This document shows positions 17,870 through 26,389 of a stretch of 64,000 nucleotides of DNA, piece after piece (position 1 is the stretch's first letter; each line of letters opens with the position of its first letter). This DNA comes from Paenibacillus darwinianus (GTDB taxonomy: Bacteria > Bacillota > Bacilli > Paenibacillales > Paenibacillaceae). Both the position numbers and the translations under genes were made by a program. Under the pieces are notes generated by a model. It saw only the letters and a list, made by a program, of their open reading frames with translations. It ran no database searches and was not told the DNA's origin. Location of the stretch: positions 81,117-145,116 of the forward strand of contig NZ_KK082115.1 of NCBI RefSeq assembly GCF_000598065.1. Direction: 5' to 3'.

Positions 17870-19377
17870 GCCAGCCGATTCTGACGATGCGCGGCATTTC
17901 CAAACGTTTTCCCGGTGTGAAGGCGCTGGAAGAGGTCGACTTCGAACTGTACCCGGGAGAGGTCCACGCTTTGATGGGGGAGAACGGGGCCGGCAAATCC
18001 ACGCTGATGAAAATATTGTCCGGCGTGTATGCGCCCACGGAAGGAACCATCCGTCTGAAGGGCCGGGACGTCGTCTTCCATAATCCGATGAATGCCCAGC
18101 GCCAAGGGGTTTCTATTATCCACCAGGAATTCAACCTCTTCCCTAATTTGTCCGCGGCCGAGAACATTTACATCGACCGGCCGGACATCACCGGACGGTT
18201 CGGCTTCATCAAGTGGCCAAAACTCGTGCGGGAAGCACAGGCGCTAATCGACTCCATCGGCGGCGGCATCGACGTCCGCAGAGAAGTACAGCATCTCGGT
18301 GTTCACAGCCAGCAGGTCGTGGAAATCGCCAAAGCCTTGTCGTTCCGGGCCGACGTGCTGATTATGGACGAGCCTTCCGCGACGCTGCCCGAGAACGAAG
18401 TGCAGAACATGTTCGAGGTCGTGAGGCGGCTGCGCCACCAAGGCGTCGCCATCGTCTACGTCTCGCACCGGATGAAAGAGATTTTCGAAATCGCGGATAA
18501 AGTGACGGTTCTGCGGGATGGGAAAAAAATCGACACTCGGCCCATCGGTGAAGTGACGGAGCAGAAGCTCATCCGGATGATGGTCGGCAAGGAAGTCGGA
18601 AATTTGTACCCGGTTCGAATTACCGAGGGCCAGCCCCAGCAGGTTCTTCAGGTGGATGAAATGTCGCTGGACGCCTCCCATAAAGTTTCCTTTGAATTAC
18701 ATAAGGGAGAAATCCTCGGCCTCTTCGGTCTCGTGGGTTCGGGTACGCATACGGTGGCGGAACGGCTGTTCGGACTGCGCAAAGGCACCGGCGACGTGTA
18801 CATCCTCGGTAAGAAGGTCCGCATCGGCAGCCCTTTGGAGGCCATATCGCACAAGGTGGCATATGTGCCGCCGGACCGGCACCGGCAGGGCTTGATCAAG
18901 CCGATGACGATCTGTCAGAATTTGTCGCTGAATCTCCTTAAAGACTATACGAAAGGCATGCTGCTGGACCGCAAGAGGGTGAAGCAGGTCAGCGAGACGT
19001 ATATGCAGAAACTGCGAGTGAAAGCGCCGAACGACCAACATATCGTCGACTTTTTGAGCGGGGGAAACCAGCAGAAGGTTGTTCTCGGCAAATGGCTGGC
19101 CACGGAACCCAACATCTTGATTCTGGAGGAACCGACCCGGGGCGTGGATGTAGGAGCGAAGGCGGAAATCTACCAGATCATTCACCAGCTGGCGGAGGGC
19201 GGATTGAGCATTCTGCTCATCTCCTCGGAAATGCCGGAAGTGATCGGGATGAGCGACCGGATCCTCGTTATGCACAAGGGCGAGTTCGTGCATGAGTTCC
19301 GCCGCGGCGAAGTGGACCAAGAGCAGTTGCTGAAACGGGCGTCCAACCCGCGGCTCCATGAGGAGGCGGTTCCATGA
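17866..19377 (+). CDS. Sugar ABC transporter ATP-binding protein (RbsA type, two ATPase domains)
   Basis: Cytoplasmic energy subunit of a CUT2 importer, 503 residues, with two ABC domains as in RbsA, MglA and LsrA. Domain 1 has Walker A GENGAGKST near residue 40 and Walker B LIMDEPSATLPENE. Domain 2 has the degenerate P-loop GLVGSGTHTVAERL, signature LSGGNQQKV, and Walker B LILEEPTRGVDVGAK. The degenerate second P-loop is normal for this family. The ATG overlaps the ribokinase stop (ATGA), with AAAGGAGAGG before it, so translation is coupled. Confidence 0.93.
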   Translation: MSQPILTMRGISKRFPGVKALEEVDFELYPGEVHALMGENGAGKSTLMKILSGVYAPTEGTIRLKGRDVVFHNPMNAQRQGVSIIHQEFNLFPNLSAAENIYIDRPDITGRFGFIKWPKLVREAQALIDSIGGGIDVRREVQHLGVHSQQVVEIAKALSFRADVLIMDEPSATLPENEVQNMFEVVRRLRHQGVAIVYVSHRMKEIFEIADKVTVLRDGKKIDTRPIGEVTEQKLIRMMVGKEVGNLYPVRITEGQPQQVLQVDEMSLDASHKVSFELHKGEILGLFGLVGSGTHTVAERLFGLRKGTGDVYILGKKVRIGSPLEAISHKVAYVPPDRHRQGLIKPMTICQNLSLNLLKDYTKGMLLDRKRVKQVSETYMQKLRVKAPNDQHIVDFLSGGNQQKVVLGKWLATEPNILILEEPTRGVDVGAKAEIYQIIHQLAEGGLSILLISSEMPEVIGMSDRILVMHKGEFVHEFRRGEVDQEQLLKRASNPRLHEEAVP

Positions 19378-20336
19378 GGAGGGCGCTGGAAATTCGGGAA
19401 GCTCCCATAGTCGTATTCACGTTCATGGTCGGCATTTTCTTCTCTTTGATGTCTTCCAGCTTTTATCAAATGGATAATGTGGAATTGATTTTGTCCCAGA
19501 TCACCACAAACGGCATCGTCGCGATCGGCATGACGATGGTCATTCTGCTCGGCGGGATCGACCTGTCGGTCGGTTCGGTGCTCGCGCTGGTCGCAACTTC
19601 GGTCGGATTGTTCATCAGCCAAGGTTTGCTCCCCTGGCAAGCGGCGCTGCTCGGAATCGGAATCGGTGTGCTATGCGGAATATTCAACGGCTATTTCATC
19701 GCCGTGATGAACATTCCCGACATTATAGTGACGCTTGCGACCATGTTTATTTTTCGGGGATTGGCGGTTGGCATCAGCGGCGGCACCTGGATGACGAACT
19801 TTCCCGCAGCGTTTCAATTCTTCGGTCAGGGAACCGTGCTCGGCATCTCGTTTCCTCTGCTGATGGTCATTTTTTTTGCGGTCTTATTCGCCTTGGCTCT
19901 CAGATACACTCCGTTCGGAAGAAGGGTTTACGCGATCGGGGGCAACAAGTCCGCAGCCAAGCTGGCAGGGATGAGCATCGCCAAAACCAAATTCATGGTC
20001 TACGTGTACAGCGGCATTCTCGCCTCGGTCTCCGCCATTATCTTCGCTTCGAAGGTGGGGAGCGTTCAGGCCTCAACGGCCGGCAACAACCTGTCCTTCG
20101 AGGTCATGGCGGCCGTGCTGATCGGCGGCGGCAGCATATTCGGCGGCGTCGGGACCATCGTAGGTACGATGTTCGGCGTACTGCTGATGGGCATGATCAA
20201 GAACGGCCTTGTCATCGCGAAAATATCTCCGTTCTGGGTGGATGCAACCATCGGCTTTCTGATTATCTTGGCGATCGTCATTAATACCTTACAGCGGATT
20301 AGGCAAAGCAAGAAAAGGGAGGGAGATCTTGTATGA
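19374..20336 (+). CDS. Sugar ABC transporter permease 1 (RbsC/LsrC type)
   Basis: Membrane channel subunit of 320 residues with eight to ten predicted helices. It has the RbsC-type sequences ITTNGIVAIGMTMVILLGGIDLSVGSVLAL and AVLIGGGSIFGGVGTIVGT. It overlaps the ATPase stop by ATGA. A second, distinct permease follows, so the channel is probably a heterodimer as in Lsr and rhamnose transporters rather than the RbsC homodimer. Confidence 0.92.
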   Translation: MRRALEIREAPIVVFTFMVGIFFSLMSSSFYQMDNVELILSQITTNGIVAIGMTMVILLGGIDLSVGSVLALVATSVGLFISQGLLPWQAALLGIGIGVLCGIFNGYFIAVMNIPDIIVTLATMFIFRGLAVGISGGTWMTNFPAAFQFFGQGTVLGISFPLLMVIFFAVLFALALRYTPFGRRVYAIGGNKSAAKLAGMSIAKTKFMVYVYSGILASVSAIIFASKVGSVQASTAGNNLSFEVMAAVLIGGGSIFGGVGTIVGTMFGVLLMGMIKNGLVIAKISPFWVDATIGFLIILAIVINTLQRIRQSKKREGDLV

Positions 20337-21277
20337 GCACGAGTCTGCTGTTCAGGGCGATACAGCCTTTTCGGGTGAACAAGATGCTGACGCTGCTGTT
20401 GTTGTTCGCCGCCATGCTCGTTTTTTTCAGCACCCGGTCACCTTATTTTCTGACCTTTAATAACTTCATGAACGTGCTGAATCAAATGGTGGAAGTCGGC
20501 CTTATCGCCATTCCGATGACACTCGTCATCATATCCGGAGCGATGGATTTGTCCGTTGGCGCGATCCTGGGTCTCTCAGCGGTTTCTCTTGGCCTGGCCT
20601 ACGAGAGTGGCATGAACATTTGGCTCAGCGTCATCGTCGCGTTGCTCGTAGGGTCGCTGTGCGGATCGGTTAACGGATATCTCATCGCCCGGCACCGGAT
20701 GCAGGCGATCATCGTCACCATCGGCATGCTGGTCATGCTTCGCGGCATGATCTATGTGCTGAATGAGGGCAGGCCGATCAGCGGATATCCCGAACCGTTC
20801 TATTTTCTCGGCCAACATGCTATCGCGGGCATACCTGTTAACGCTATTTTCCTGATTGTCATGTTTCTGATTGCGACCTTCGCGATGAGACGAACCCGAT
20901 TCGGCACTTACGTGTACGGCCTCGGCAACAATGAAGAGGCGGTTCGCTACTCTGGCGTTCCGGTCGTCCGTATCCGATTCACTTTATTCGTGCTCAGCGG
21001 GTTGTTTTCGGCTATGGCCGGCGTGTTCCTCGTTTCCCGCTTGGCAAGCGCAGAAGCGACTTCCGGTACGAACATAGAGCTTGACGTGATCACCGCAACC
21101 TTAATCGGGGGTACGCACATTTTCGGGGGAAGGGGGAGTTTGACCGGCACCTTTATGGGCCTGCTGATCATCGTGTTTCTGCGAAACGGCTTGAATCTCA
21201 TGGGTGTATCCGTTCTCTACCAATCGGTAATACTCGGCATTCTGATCTTGATCGCGGTCGGCAAGCAGAAGGTATAA
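20333..21277 (+). CDS. Sugar ABC transporter permease 2 (RbsC/LsrD type)
   Basis: Second channel subunit, 314 residues. Motifs GLIAIPMTLVIISGAMDLSVGAILGLS and ATLIGGTHIFGGRGSLTGT parallel those of permease 1 but the sequences are clearly different, so this is not a recent duplication. The ATG overlaps the preceding stop (ATGA), continuing the tightly packed operon. Confidence 0.92.
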   Translation: MSTSLLFRAIQPFRVNKMLTLLLLFAAMLVFFSTRSPYFLTFNNFMNVLNQMVEVGLIAIPMTLVIISGAMDLSVGAILGLSAVSLGLAYESGMNIWLSVIVALLVGSLCGSVNGYLIARHRMQAIIVTIGMLVMLRGMIYVLNEGRPISGYPEPFYFLGQHAIAGIPVNAIFLIVMFLIATFAMRRTRFGTYVYGLGNNEEAVRYSGVPVVRIRFTLFVLSGLFSAMAGVFLVSRLASAEATSGTNIELDVITATLIGGTHIFGGRGSLTGTFMGLLIIVFLRNGLNLMGVSVLYQSVILGILILIAVGKQKV

Positions 21278-21303
21278 CGACTACTACTTGGAGGTTAGTG
21301 CAA

Positions 21304-22356
21304 ATGAAAAAGATCGGTTCCACTCTGGCTATCGGTTTACTCGCTTTCGCCTTGGCGGCATGTGGAAATTTAGGCAACAACGGCGGAGCGAATACTCCGT
21401 CGGCAGGCGGCGATACTTCTGCGACAGCGGCCTCATCTTCCGAATCCAGATCGTACTTCATCAATCCGAAATCGATCGGTCCGGCTTACTGGGCCGCCGC
21501 CGAGAAGGGCGCCAAGCAAGCAGGCACGGATCTGGGCGTGGAAGTGATCTTCAACGCACCGACAGAAGCCGATTCCGCCAAGCAAATCAACATGATCCAG
21601 GACATGCTGACCCGTCAGGTGAGCGGCATCGGCGTATCGCCCAACGATGCGAAAGCGGTTGGTCCGGTATTTAAGAAAGCGGCAGATCAGAATGTCCAGA
21701 TTGTCACCTGGGACAGCGACGCGCCGGAGACCGACCGCAAGTATTATGTAGCACCGGCTACCGACGAGGAAGTTGGACAAAAGCTTGCGCAGACGATCGG
21801 CGACGAATTAGGCGGCAAAGGCCAAGTCGCGTTTATGGTGGCCGGTCTCGGCGCCCAGAATCAAATCGCCAAAGCGGATGCGGCTAAAGCCCACTTGGCA
21901 GCTAACTACCGTGACATTGAAGTGGTAACGACGGTCGCGAGCGACGACGACCAGCAAAAAGCGTTCGCGAATGCCCAGAATCTCATTAAAACCTATCCGG
22001 AACTGAAAGGCATTATCGGCTTTGCGGGCGGAGAGTCTCCTGCCGCGGCTGAGGTAATCGAGCAAGCGGTGAAAGCCGGTACGTTGAAGCAGGGCCAAAT
22101 CGCACTGACGGGAATCGCCGTGCCGAGCCTGGTGAAGAACTACGTCCACAACGGTACGATCACAACCGACATCATTTGGGATCCAGGCATCCTTGGCTAC
22201 GTAACGGTGTATGTGTTGGATCAACTTGCACAAGGAAATGAGATTACCGACGGCATGGAAGTTCCGAATGTCGGACCGATCAAGGTGGACGGCCAGAACA
22301 TTTTCATCGGCATGCTCGAAGTCACCAAAGACAACGTGGATACGTTCAGCTTCTAA
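21304..22356 (+). CDS. Sugar-binding lipoprotein of the CUT2 transporter (RbsB/LsrB-like)
   Basis: Lipid-anchored receptor of 350 residues. The signal peptide ends in the lipobox LAAC (cysteine about residue 21), followed by an Asn/Gly/Ser/Thr-rich tether. The fold-4 periplasmic-binding-protein sequence begins SYFINPKSIGPAYWAAAEKG, with the ligand-side motif VSPNDAKAVGPVFKKA and VTWDSDAPETDRKYYVAP. The segments recall RhaS and LsrB, receptors for rhamnose and AI-2, more than RbsB. GGAGG at 21290-21294 selects the ATG at 21304 over the GTG at 21298. Confidence 0.9.
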   Translation: MKKIGSTLAIGLLAFALAACGNLGNNGGANTPSAGGDTSATAASSSESRSYFINPKSIGPAYWAAAEKGAKQAGTDLGVEVIFNAPTEADSAKQINMIQDMLTRQVSGIGVSPNDAKAVGPVFKKAADQNVQIVTWDSDAPETDRKYYVAPATDEEVGQKLAQTIGDELGGKGQVAFMVAGLGAQNQIAKADAAKAHLAANYRDIEVVTTVASDDDQQKAFANAQNLIKTYPELKGIIGFAGGESPAAAEVIEQAVKAGTLKQGQIALTGIAVPSLVKNYVHNGTITTDIIWDPGILGYVTVYVLDQLAQGNEITDGMEVPNVGPIKVDGQNIFIGMLEVTKDNVDTFSF

Positions 22357-22380
22357 AATCTCATTTGTGCGAGGTAACCC

Positions 22381-22893
22381 ATGGAAAAACGCGTAATCGT
22401 CAGGGAACTGACGGCGGAGGCTTTTAAGGACTTTGGCAAAGTAATCGATCTTCCTTCCTATGCGCCCCCCAAGACGGGGGAAGGCTGGGATTGCTGGAAC
22501 TACATCGCGATGATGGACGTGTCTGAGCCGATCGGGATGGGGCTGGTCATCACCAAGGACCGGGAGCTAATGGTAGATTCAATGGAACGGCATGTGAGCC
22601 GGGAGGAACTGCTGCTTCCTTTTGATAAGGAAATCATCCAACCGGTGGCGGCTTGTCTCGATATCGAGGATCCGGAAGAGTCGCCCGATCCAGAGACAGT
22701 CCGGTGTTTTCGGATCAAGCCCGGGCAGGGGATCGTGATCGGCAGAGGCGTATGGCACAGCCCCGCTTACCCCGTCGGCGGAGACTCTGCTTATCTGTTC
22801 GCCATCGAGAAAAAACTGGACAAGTTCGGTGACGAGATGGTGAATCCGTGGGTCAACTTTCAAGGCGGAAAAGTCGTCAGGATGGAGCTTTAG
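22381..22893 (+). CDS. Ureidoglycolate lyase (AllA)-like cupin protein
   Basis: Small cytoplasmic cupin of 170 residues. The opening VRELTAEAFKDFGKVIDLPS is the family hallmark, and FRIKPGQGIVIGRGVWHSPAYPVG resembles the metal-site region of the AllA family. AllA releases urea from ureidoglycolate, but no allantoin genes are nearby. The last position in a sugar-uptake operon suggests an isomerase or lyase acting on a sugar acid or hydroxy acid instead; that is inference. It starts 24 bases after the binding protein. Confidence 0.75.
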   Translation: MEKRVIVRELTAEAFKDFGKVIDLPSYAPPKTGEGWDCWNYIAMMDVSEPIGMGLVITKDRELMVDSMERHVSREELLLPFDKEIIQPVAACLDIEDPEESPDPETVRCFRIKPGQGIVIGRGVWHSPAYPVGGDSAYLFAIEKKLDKFGDEMVNPWVNFQGGKVVRMEL

Positions 22894-22913
22894 ACTGCGT
22901 AAACGAGCGGCTA

Positions 22914-22963
22914 AAACCAAAAACCCTGGAGGCAGCCCAACCGGGCCGCTTCAAGGGTTTTCT
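22914..22963 (+). terminator. Terminator of the btpA operon, downstream twin of the repeat at 14956
   Basis: AACCCT with GGA..GC..GCCC pairs with GGGC..GC..TTCAAGGGTT (arms 22922-22939 and 22943-22959), then TTCTT. Outer segments at 22914-22927 and 22948-22959 are identical to those at 14956-14969 and 14989-15000. It also faces the convergent oxidase gene. Confidence 0.75.
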
Positions 22964-22985
22964 TATCCCGCTAGAAGCCACCGCC

Positions 22986-24197
22986 TTACTTCACATATTT
23001 GATCAAAACCATCAATCCGCCCGGTTCCACATCCGCGTTGGTCGTGTGATGCAATTCGTGGCAATGGAAGACCCATTCGCCCGGATTGTCGGCGATGAAA
23101 TCAATATCGTAGGTCTCACCGGGATTGACCGTTACCGTGTTCACAATCTGAGGAACGGCGAGCGGATGGCCGTCCTTCGCAATGATGCGGAAATCATGAC
23201 CGTGCATATGCATCGGGTGAATGCCGTTGCTGACGTTGGCCAACCGGATGCGTACCTTTTCGCCGTATTTTACCTCTAGAGGATCGGTATCCGGAAATGA
23301 TTTGCCGTTAATCGTCCAATAATTATAATCCATTCCCATGACGGAGCTCCCCGCCTCGGAGCCCGTGTTGGAAGGAGGCATTTGCATCCCGCCATTCCCG
23401 GTTGAGGAATCGGGCTTGTCCTGCATCCCGTGTTTCATCAAGCTCCGAATGTCGCCCTTTTGTTTGAGCGGGCCAGGCGTACCTTTGGACATACCGGCCA
23501 TCGGATCGTTTTGTCCGGTTTGAGGCTGTCCTCCCGGTTCGTCCGGAATATTCCATCCCCCGAATATCATCGCATACTCCCGATTATGCTTAAGCGGGCC
23601 GGCGTTCTGCGGATCGATGATTAAAAGCCCGTACAGTCCTTTGTCGATTTGCTCTATGCTGTTAAAATGCGAATGGTACATGTACGTGCCGGCATGATTG
23701 GCTGTGAATTCGTAGGTGAACGTCTCGCCGGGCTTTATTGCATTTTGGGTGAAGGAAGGAACCCCGTCCATGCGGTTCGGAACATGCAGACCGTGCCAGT
23801 GGATGGCGGTTTCCTGCGGCAGGCTGTTTTTAACAATGACTCGTATCGTATCCCCTTCCTTGGCCCGTATGGTCGGACCCGGGACTGTTCCGTTAAAGGT
23901 ATAAGCATTCGTTTTCACCCCGGAGACCAATTGCCAGCGGCCCTCTTTGGCCTCCAGCTTGAATTCGCGCACTTTATTCGTTGGACGTATAACGTCCGTT
24001 TCGCTAAGTGGGGCCAAATCCCGCAGTTTTTTTGTCGTTAGAATTTCCTCAGGCTTTGCAACAGAACCGCTCTCGGCTTGCGCGGTTTGCGCCGAATCCG
24101 TGGTAGGCTCCGAACCGTTGTTACCGGCCGAAGAGGCGCAACCGGCCAATAAAGTTAACGAAACGGTTAACAAAAGGGAAATCTTTCGTCTGTTCAT
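22986..24197 (-). CDS. Multicopper oxidase lipoprotein with Met-rich insert
   Basis: Membrane-tethered copper enzyme of 403 residues, acting outside the cell, probably oxidising Cu(I), Mn(II) or phenolics. The signal peptide has lipobox LLAGC with Cys20. All four copper-binding motifs are visible: HWHG (133-136), MYHSHFNS (about 174-180), HPMHMHGHDF, and FHCHELHH near the C terminus with the type-1 Cys. Between the two cupredoxin halves lies a Gly/Met/Pro-rich insert (about 225-290, with MAGMSKG, MKHGMQ and GGMQMPPS), like Met-rich copper segments of CueO-type oxidases. The total is shorter than three-domain laccases, so one domain may be missing. GGAGGG lies before its ATG. Confidence 0.85.
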   Translation of the reverse strand: MNRRKISLLLTVSLTLLAGCASSAGNNGSEPTTDSAQTAQAESGSVAKPEEILTTKKLRDLAPLSETDVIRPTNKVREFKLEAKEGRWQLVSGVKTNAYTFNGTVPGPTIRAKEGDTIRVIVKNSLPQETAIHWHGLHVPNRMDGVPSFTQNAIKPGETFTYEFTANHAGTYMYHSHFNSIEQIDKGLYGLLIIDPQNAGPLKHNREYAMIFGGWNIPDEPGGQPQTGQNDPMAGMSKGTPGPLKQKGDIRSLMKHGMQDKPDSSTGNGGMQMPPSNTGSEAGSSVMGMDYNYWTINGKSFPDTDPLEVKYGEKVRIRLANVSNGIHPMHMHGHDFRIIAKDGHPLAVPQIVNTVTVNPGETYDIDFIADNPGEWVFHCHELHHTTNADVEPGGLMVLIKYVK

Positions 24198-24272
24198 CAG
24201 GAACCCTCCTCGGCCGTATAGGAGTATTCTGATGAAATGCTGGTCTAAATATGCAGGTATTACGCTGAACGG

Positions 24273-24302
24273 AAAAAAACAACTGCGATGGATCCGCAGT
24301 TG
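24273..24302 (-). terminator. Terminator after the LysM 5'-nucleotidase gene
   Basis: CAACTGCG (24280-24287) pairs with CGCAGTTG (24295-24302). Read on the minus strand the stem is followed by seven T residues (24279-24273). Confidence 0.8.
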
Positions 24303-24321
24303 CCCCTTAATCGGTATGAGT

Positions 24322-26154
24322 TTACGGTAGTATTATTTTTTGACCGGGGTAGATCAGATGCGGGTTTGCCAGTTTGTTCAGGTCACGCAGGCGCTGCCAT
24401 GTCGTGCCGTATTTCACCCCGATCGCCCAAAGGGTATCGCCGGGCTTCACGATGTATACCTTGGATTGAGCCTTGGCAGGCGGAACTGTCGTTGATTCGG
24501 ATTTTTTCTCTTTCGATGGCTCCGGCTGCCCGGCTTTGGCCGATTCCGCTTTGACGATGCGCCCTTCCACTTTCGGAGCTATCTTCCGTTGCTGCTGTAT
24601 CGTGTCAATCATCAGGTTGGAAAGAAGCTGTCCCGCATTTTTATCCAGAAGCACTTCGGCCTCTTTGAACGCCTCGTATCCATCGCCGCCTTCTGCCAGG
24701 AAATCAACGGTTGCAAGCGAATAAGAGGCCGATTTGTCCAAAGGTTTGCCGTTTACTTTTATGTTTGCGATACGGGACCCTGGCGGCTTGGACAAGTCGT
24801 ATGCGTATTGCATGCCGCTTACCTGCGCAAATCGGCCCGCTCCTTTCTCCACCTCGCTCACCGCGTTTTCAACCGCCTGCAAAAGCTGTTCGCCTGTAAC
24901 CTTGATTTTTACGACATAGTTGGTAAAAGGAAGGGCGTCCATGATGTCTTTCTTGGTTAGTTTGCCGACAGGGAAAACGCGCTCTGCCCGAATGCCGCCC
25001 CCGTTGATGAGGGCTGCGTCGGCGCCGGTATAGGCCTTCATCGCATCGGCGATGAAGTTTCCGATTGCCGTTTCCTGCTTGCGCTGGGTCGCTTTCATGA
25101 CGTCCAATTCCGTTGCGGTGCTGCCGATTTCCACCGAAAGCTCGGTTCCCAGCTTCGTCATATAGTCATCCATGACCGTCTTAACGGCTGCATCGGGCTT
25201 GAAATCCGGCTTGTTCACTACTTCTTTCAGCGTGTAACGGCGGAAATTGAAATCCTGGATCGAGCCGTCCTTGACATAAAAATTCAGTTCGCCGAAATAC
25301 TCGAACTCGTCGCCGATGAACCAAAGCAGCGTATCGTCGATTTTTTCCGGTGTATCGAACGCCTTCGCCGCGTGGTCGCCTATCATAACGTCGATGCCCT
25401 CCACTTGATCGGCTACCAGCCGGGCATCGGGACCGGCCAGATGGGAGGAAACGATAATGATCTGCGCGCCGGCCGCTTTCATGTCGGGCACGACTTTTTT
25501 CATCGCCTCTACCGGATCGATTACCTGGGCATTCGGTCCCATGGACGTAATTTGAGGGGCTTCTTCGTTAATAAGGCCGGTAATGCCGAGCTTGACTCCG
25601 TTCACTTCAATAATGACGAATCGGGCTGCTCCCTGTTCTTTGCCGAATACGTCTTTTGTCCGCTTGTCCATCACGTTGGCGCTTACCCATTGGAAAGCGC
25701 TCGCTTCCACCATTCTGGCGAGCTGGTCCGGCCCCATATCAAATTCATGGTTGCCGTATGTATTCACATCGAGCTTGCCGGCATTGAAGGCGTCGATCAT
25801 ATGCTGTCCGTTGAACAAGGACGATAACAAGGAGGTGGCCAAATCGTCGCCGTTGCCGATATATAAAGCATTGGGATTTTGCGCCTTAATCCGGTTGGCC
25901 AGGCCGAAATAATTGGCGATATTTTCTTCTGCGGCCGGGTCGCCGAAATTGCCGTGGAAATGGGTGTCGAACAGTAGCGTGAAGGTGTTTTCGGGAAGCG
26001 GATGCTTGTCCGCGCTAAAGTCGGCGCCGACCGGATTTAGCGGGCCTGTAACCGGTTGGCCGTGATTGCTTGCGAAGACGGCCGGAGCGGCAATTGAGAA
26101 AAGAAGCGCACAAGAAAGCAACGTTCGAATGATAACAGCGAGTTTCATATCCAT
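24322..26154 (-). CDS. Secreted 5'-nucleotidase-type metallophosphatase with C-terminal LysM
   Basis: Exported enzyme of 610 residues of the UshA/5'-nucleotidase family, which removes phosphate from nucleotides and related esters. A signal peptide covers about residues 1-28 (ending AVFAS). The metallophosphatase domain (about 55-300) has FDTHFHGNF, IGNGDDLATS, YGNHEFDMG and SSHLAG, but the last metal motif reads GDHAAK instead of the usual GHxH or GHxQ. The C-terminal nucleotidase domain has AIGNFIADAMKAYTGADAALINGGGIR and YSLATVDFLAEGGDGY. A Lys/Ser/Pro linker leads to a LysM repeat (about 567-610, VYIVKPGDTLWAIGVKYG) that should bind peptidoglycan. The second Met, residue 3, is an alternative start. 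Confidence 0.88.
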   Translation of the reverse strand: MDMKLAVIIRTLLSCALLFSIAAPAVFASNHGQPVTGPLNPVGADFSADKHPLPENTFTLLFDTHFHGNFGDPAAEENIANYFGLANRIKAQNPNALYIGNGDDLATSLLSSLFNGQHMIDAFNAGKLDVNTYGNHEFDMGPDQLARMVEASAFQWVSANVMDKRTKDVFGKEQGAARFVIIEVNGVKLGITGLINEEAPQITSMGPNAQVIDPVEAMKKVVPDMKAAGAQIIIVSSHLAGPDARLVADQVEGIDVMIGDHAAKAFDTPEKIDDTLLWFIGDEFEYFGELNFYVKDGSIQDFNFRRYTLKEVVNKPDFKPDAAVKTVMDDYMTKLGTELSVEIGSTATELDVMKATQRKQETAIGNFIADAMKAYTGADAALINGGGIRAERVFPVGKLTKKDIMDALPFTNYVVKIKVTGEQLLQAVENAVSEVEKGAGRFAQVSGMQYAYDLSKPPGSRIANIKVNGKPLDKSASYSLATVDFLAEGGDGYEAFKEAEVLLDKNAGQLLSNLMIDTIQQQRKIAPKVEGRIVKAESAKAGQPEPSKEKKSESTTVPPAKAQSKVYIVKPGDTLWAIGVKYGTTWQRLRDLNKLANPHLIYPGQKIILP

Positions 26155-26306
26155 CCTCCCGAATCGATTGATTTATCTCTCCCTTTATAGGTAGCATACT
26201 GTTTGTCCGGCTTCAATAGGATTAGGCCAATTTAAACGAAAACTTAATAAACGTTTGAAGAGGAACTAATGGTAAGTTCACACTTGTTCTTCAAGTTGCT
26301 GTTCTC

Positions 26307-26360
26307 TTTCCTGGTGAAATATGAATCCCGCCTGGTGCACGAATACTGTGCTAGGCGGGA
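26307..26360 (+). repeat. Copy 2 of the dispersed repeat, forming a hairpin
   Basis: TCCCGCCT (26326-26333) pairs with AGGCGGGA (26353-26360), with GCAC/GTGC inside. The first 45 bases match the stretch at 14033-14074 with few differences. It lies between ushA-like and yhbH, both on the minus strand, and could act as terminator for yhbH. Confidence 0.6.
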
Positions 26361-26389
26361 CTTCGGGTACGCTCTAATGACCAATCTTG

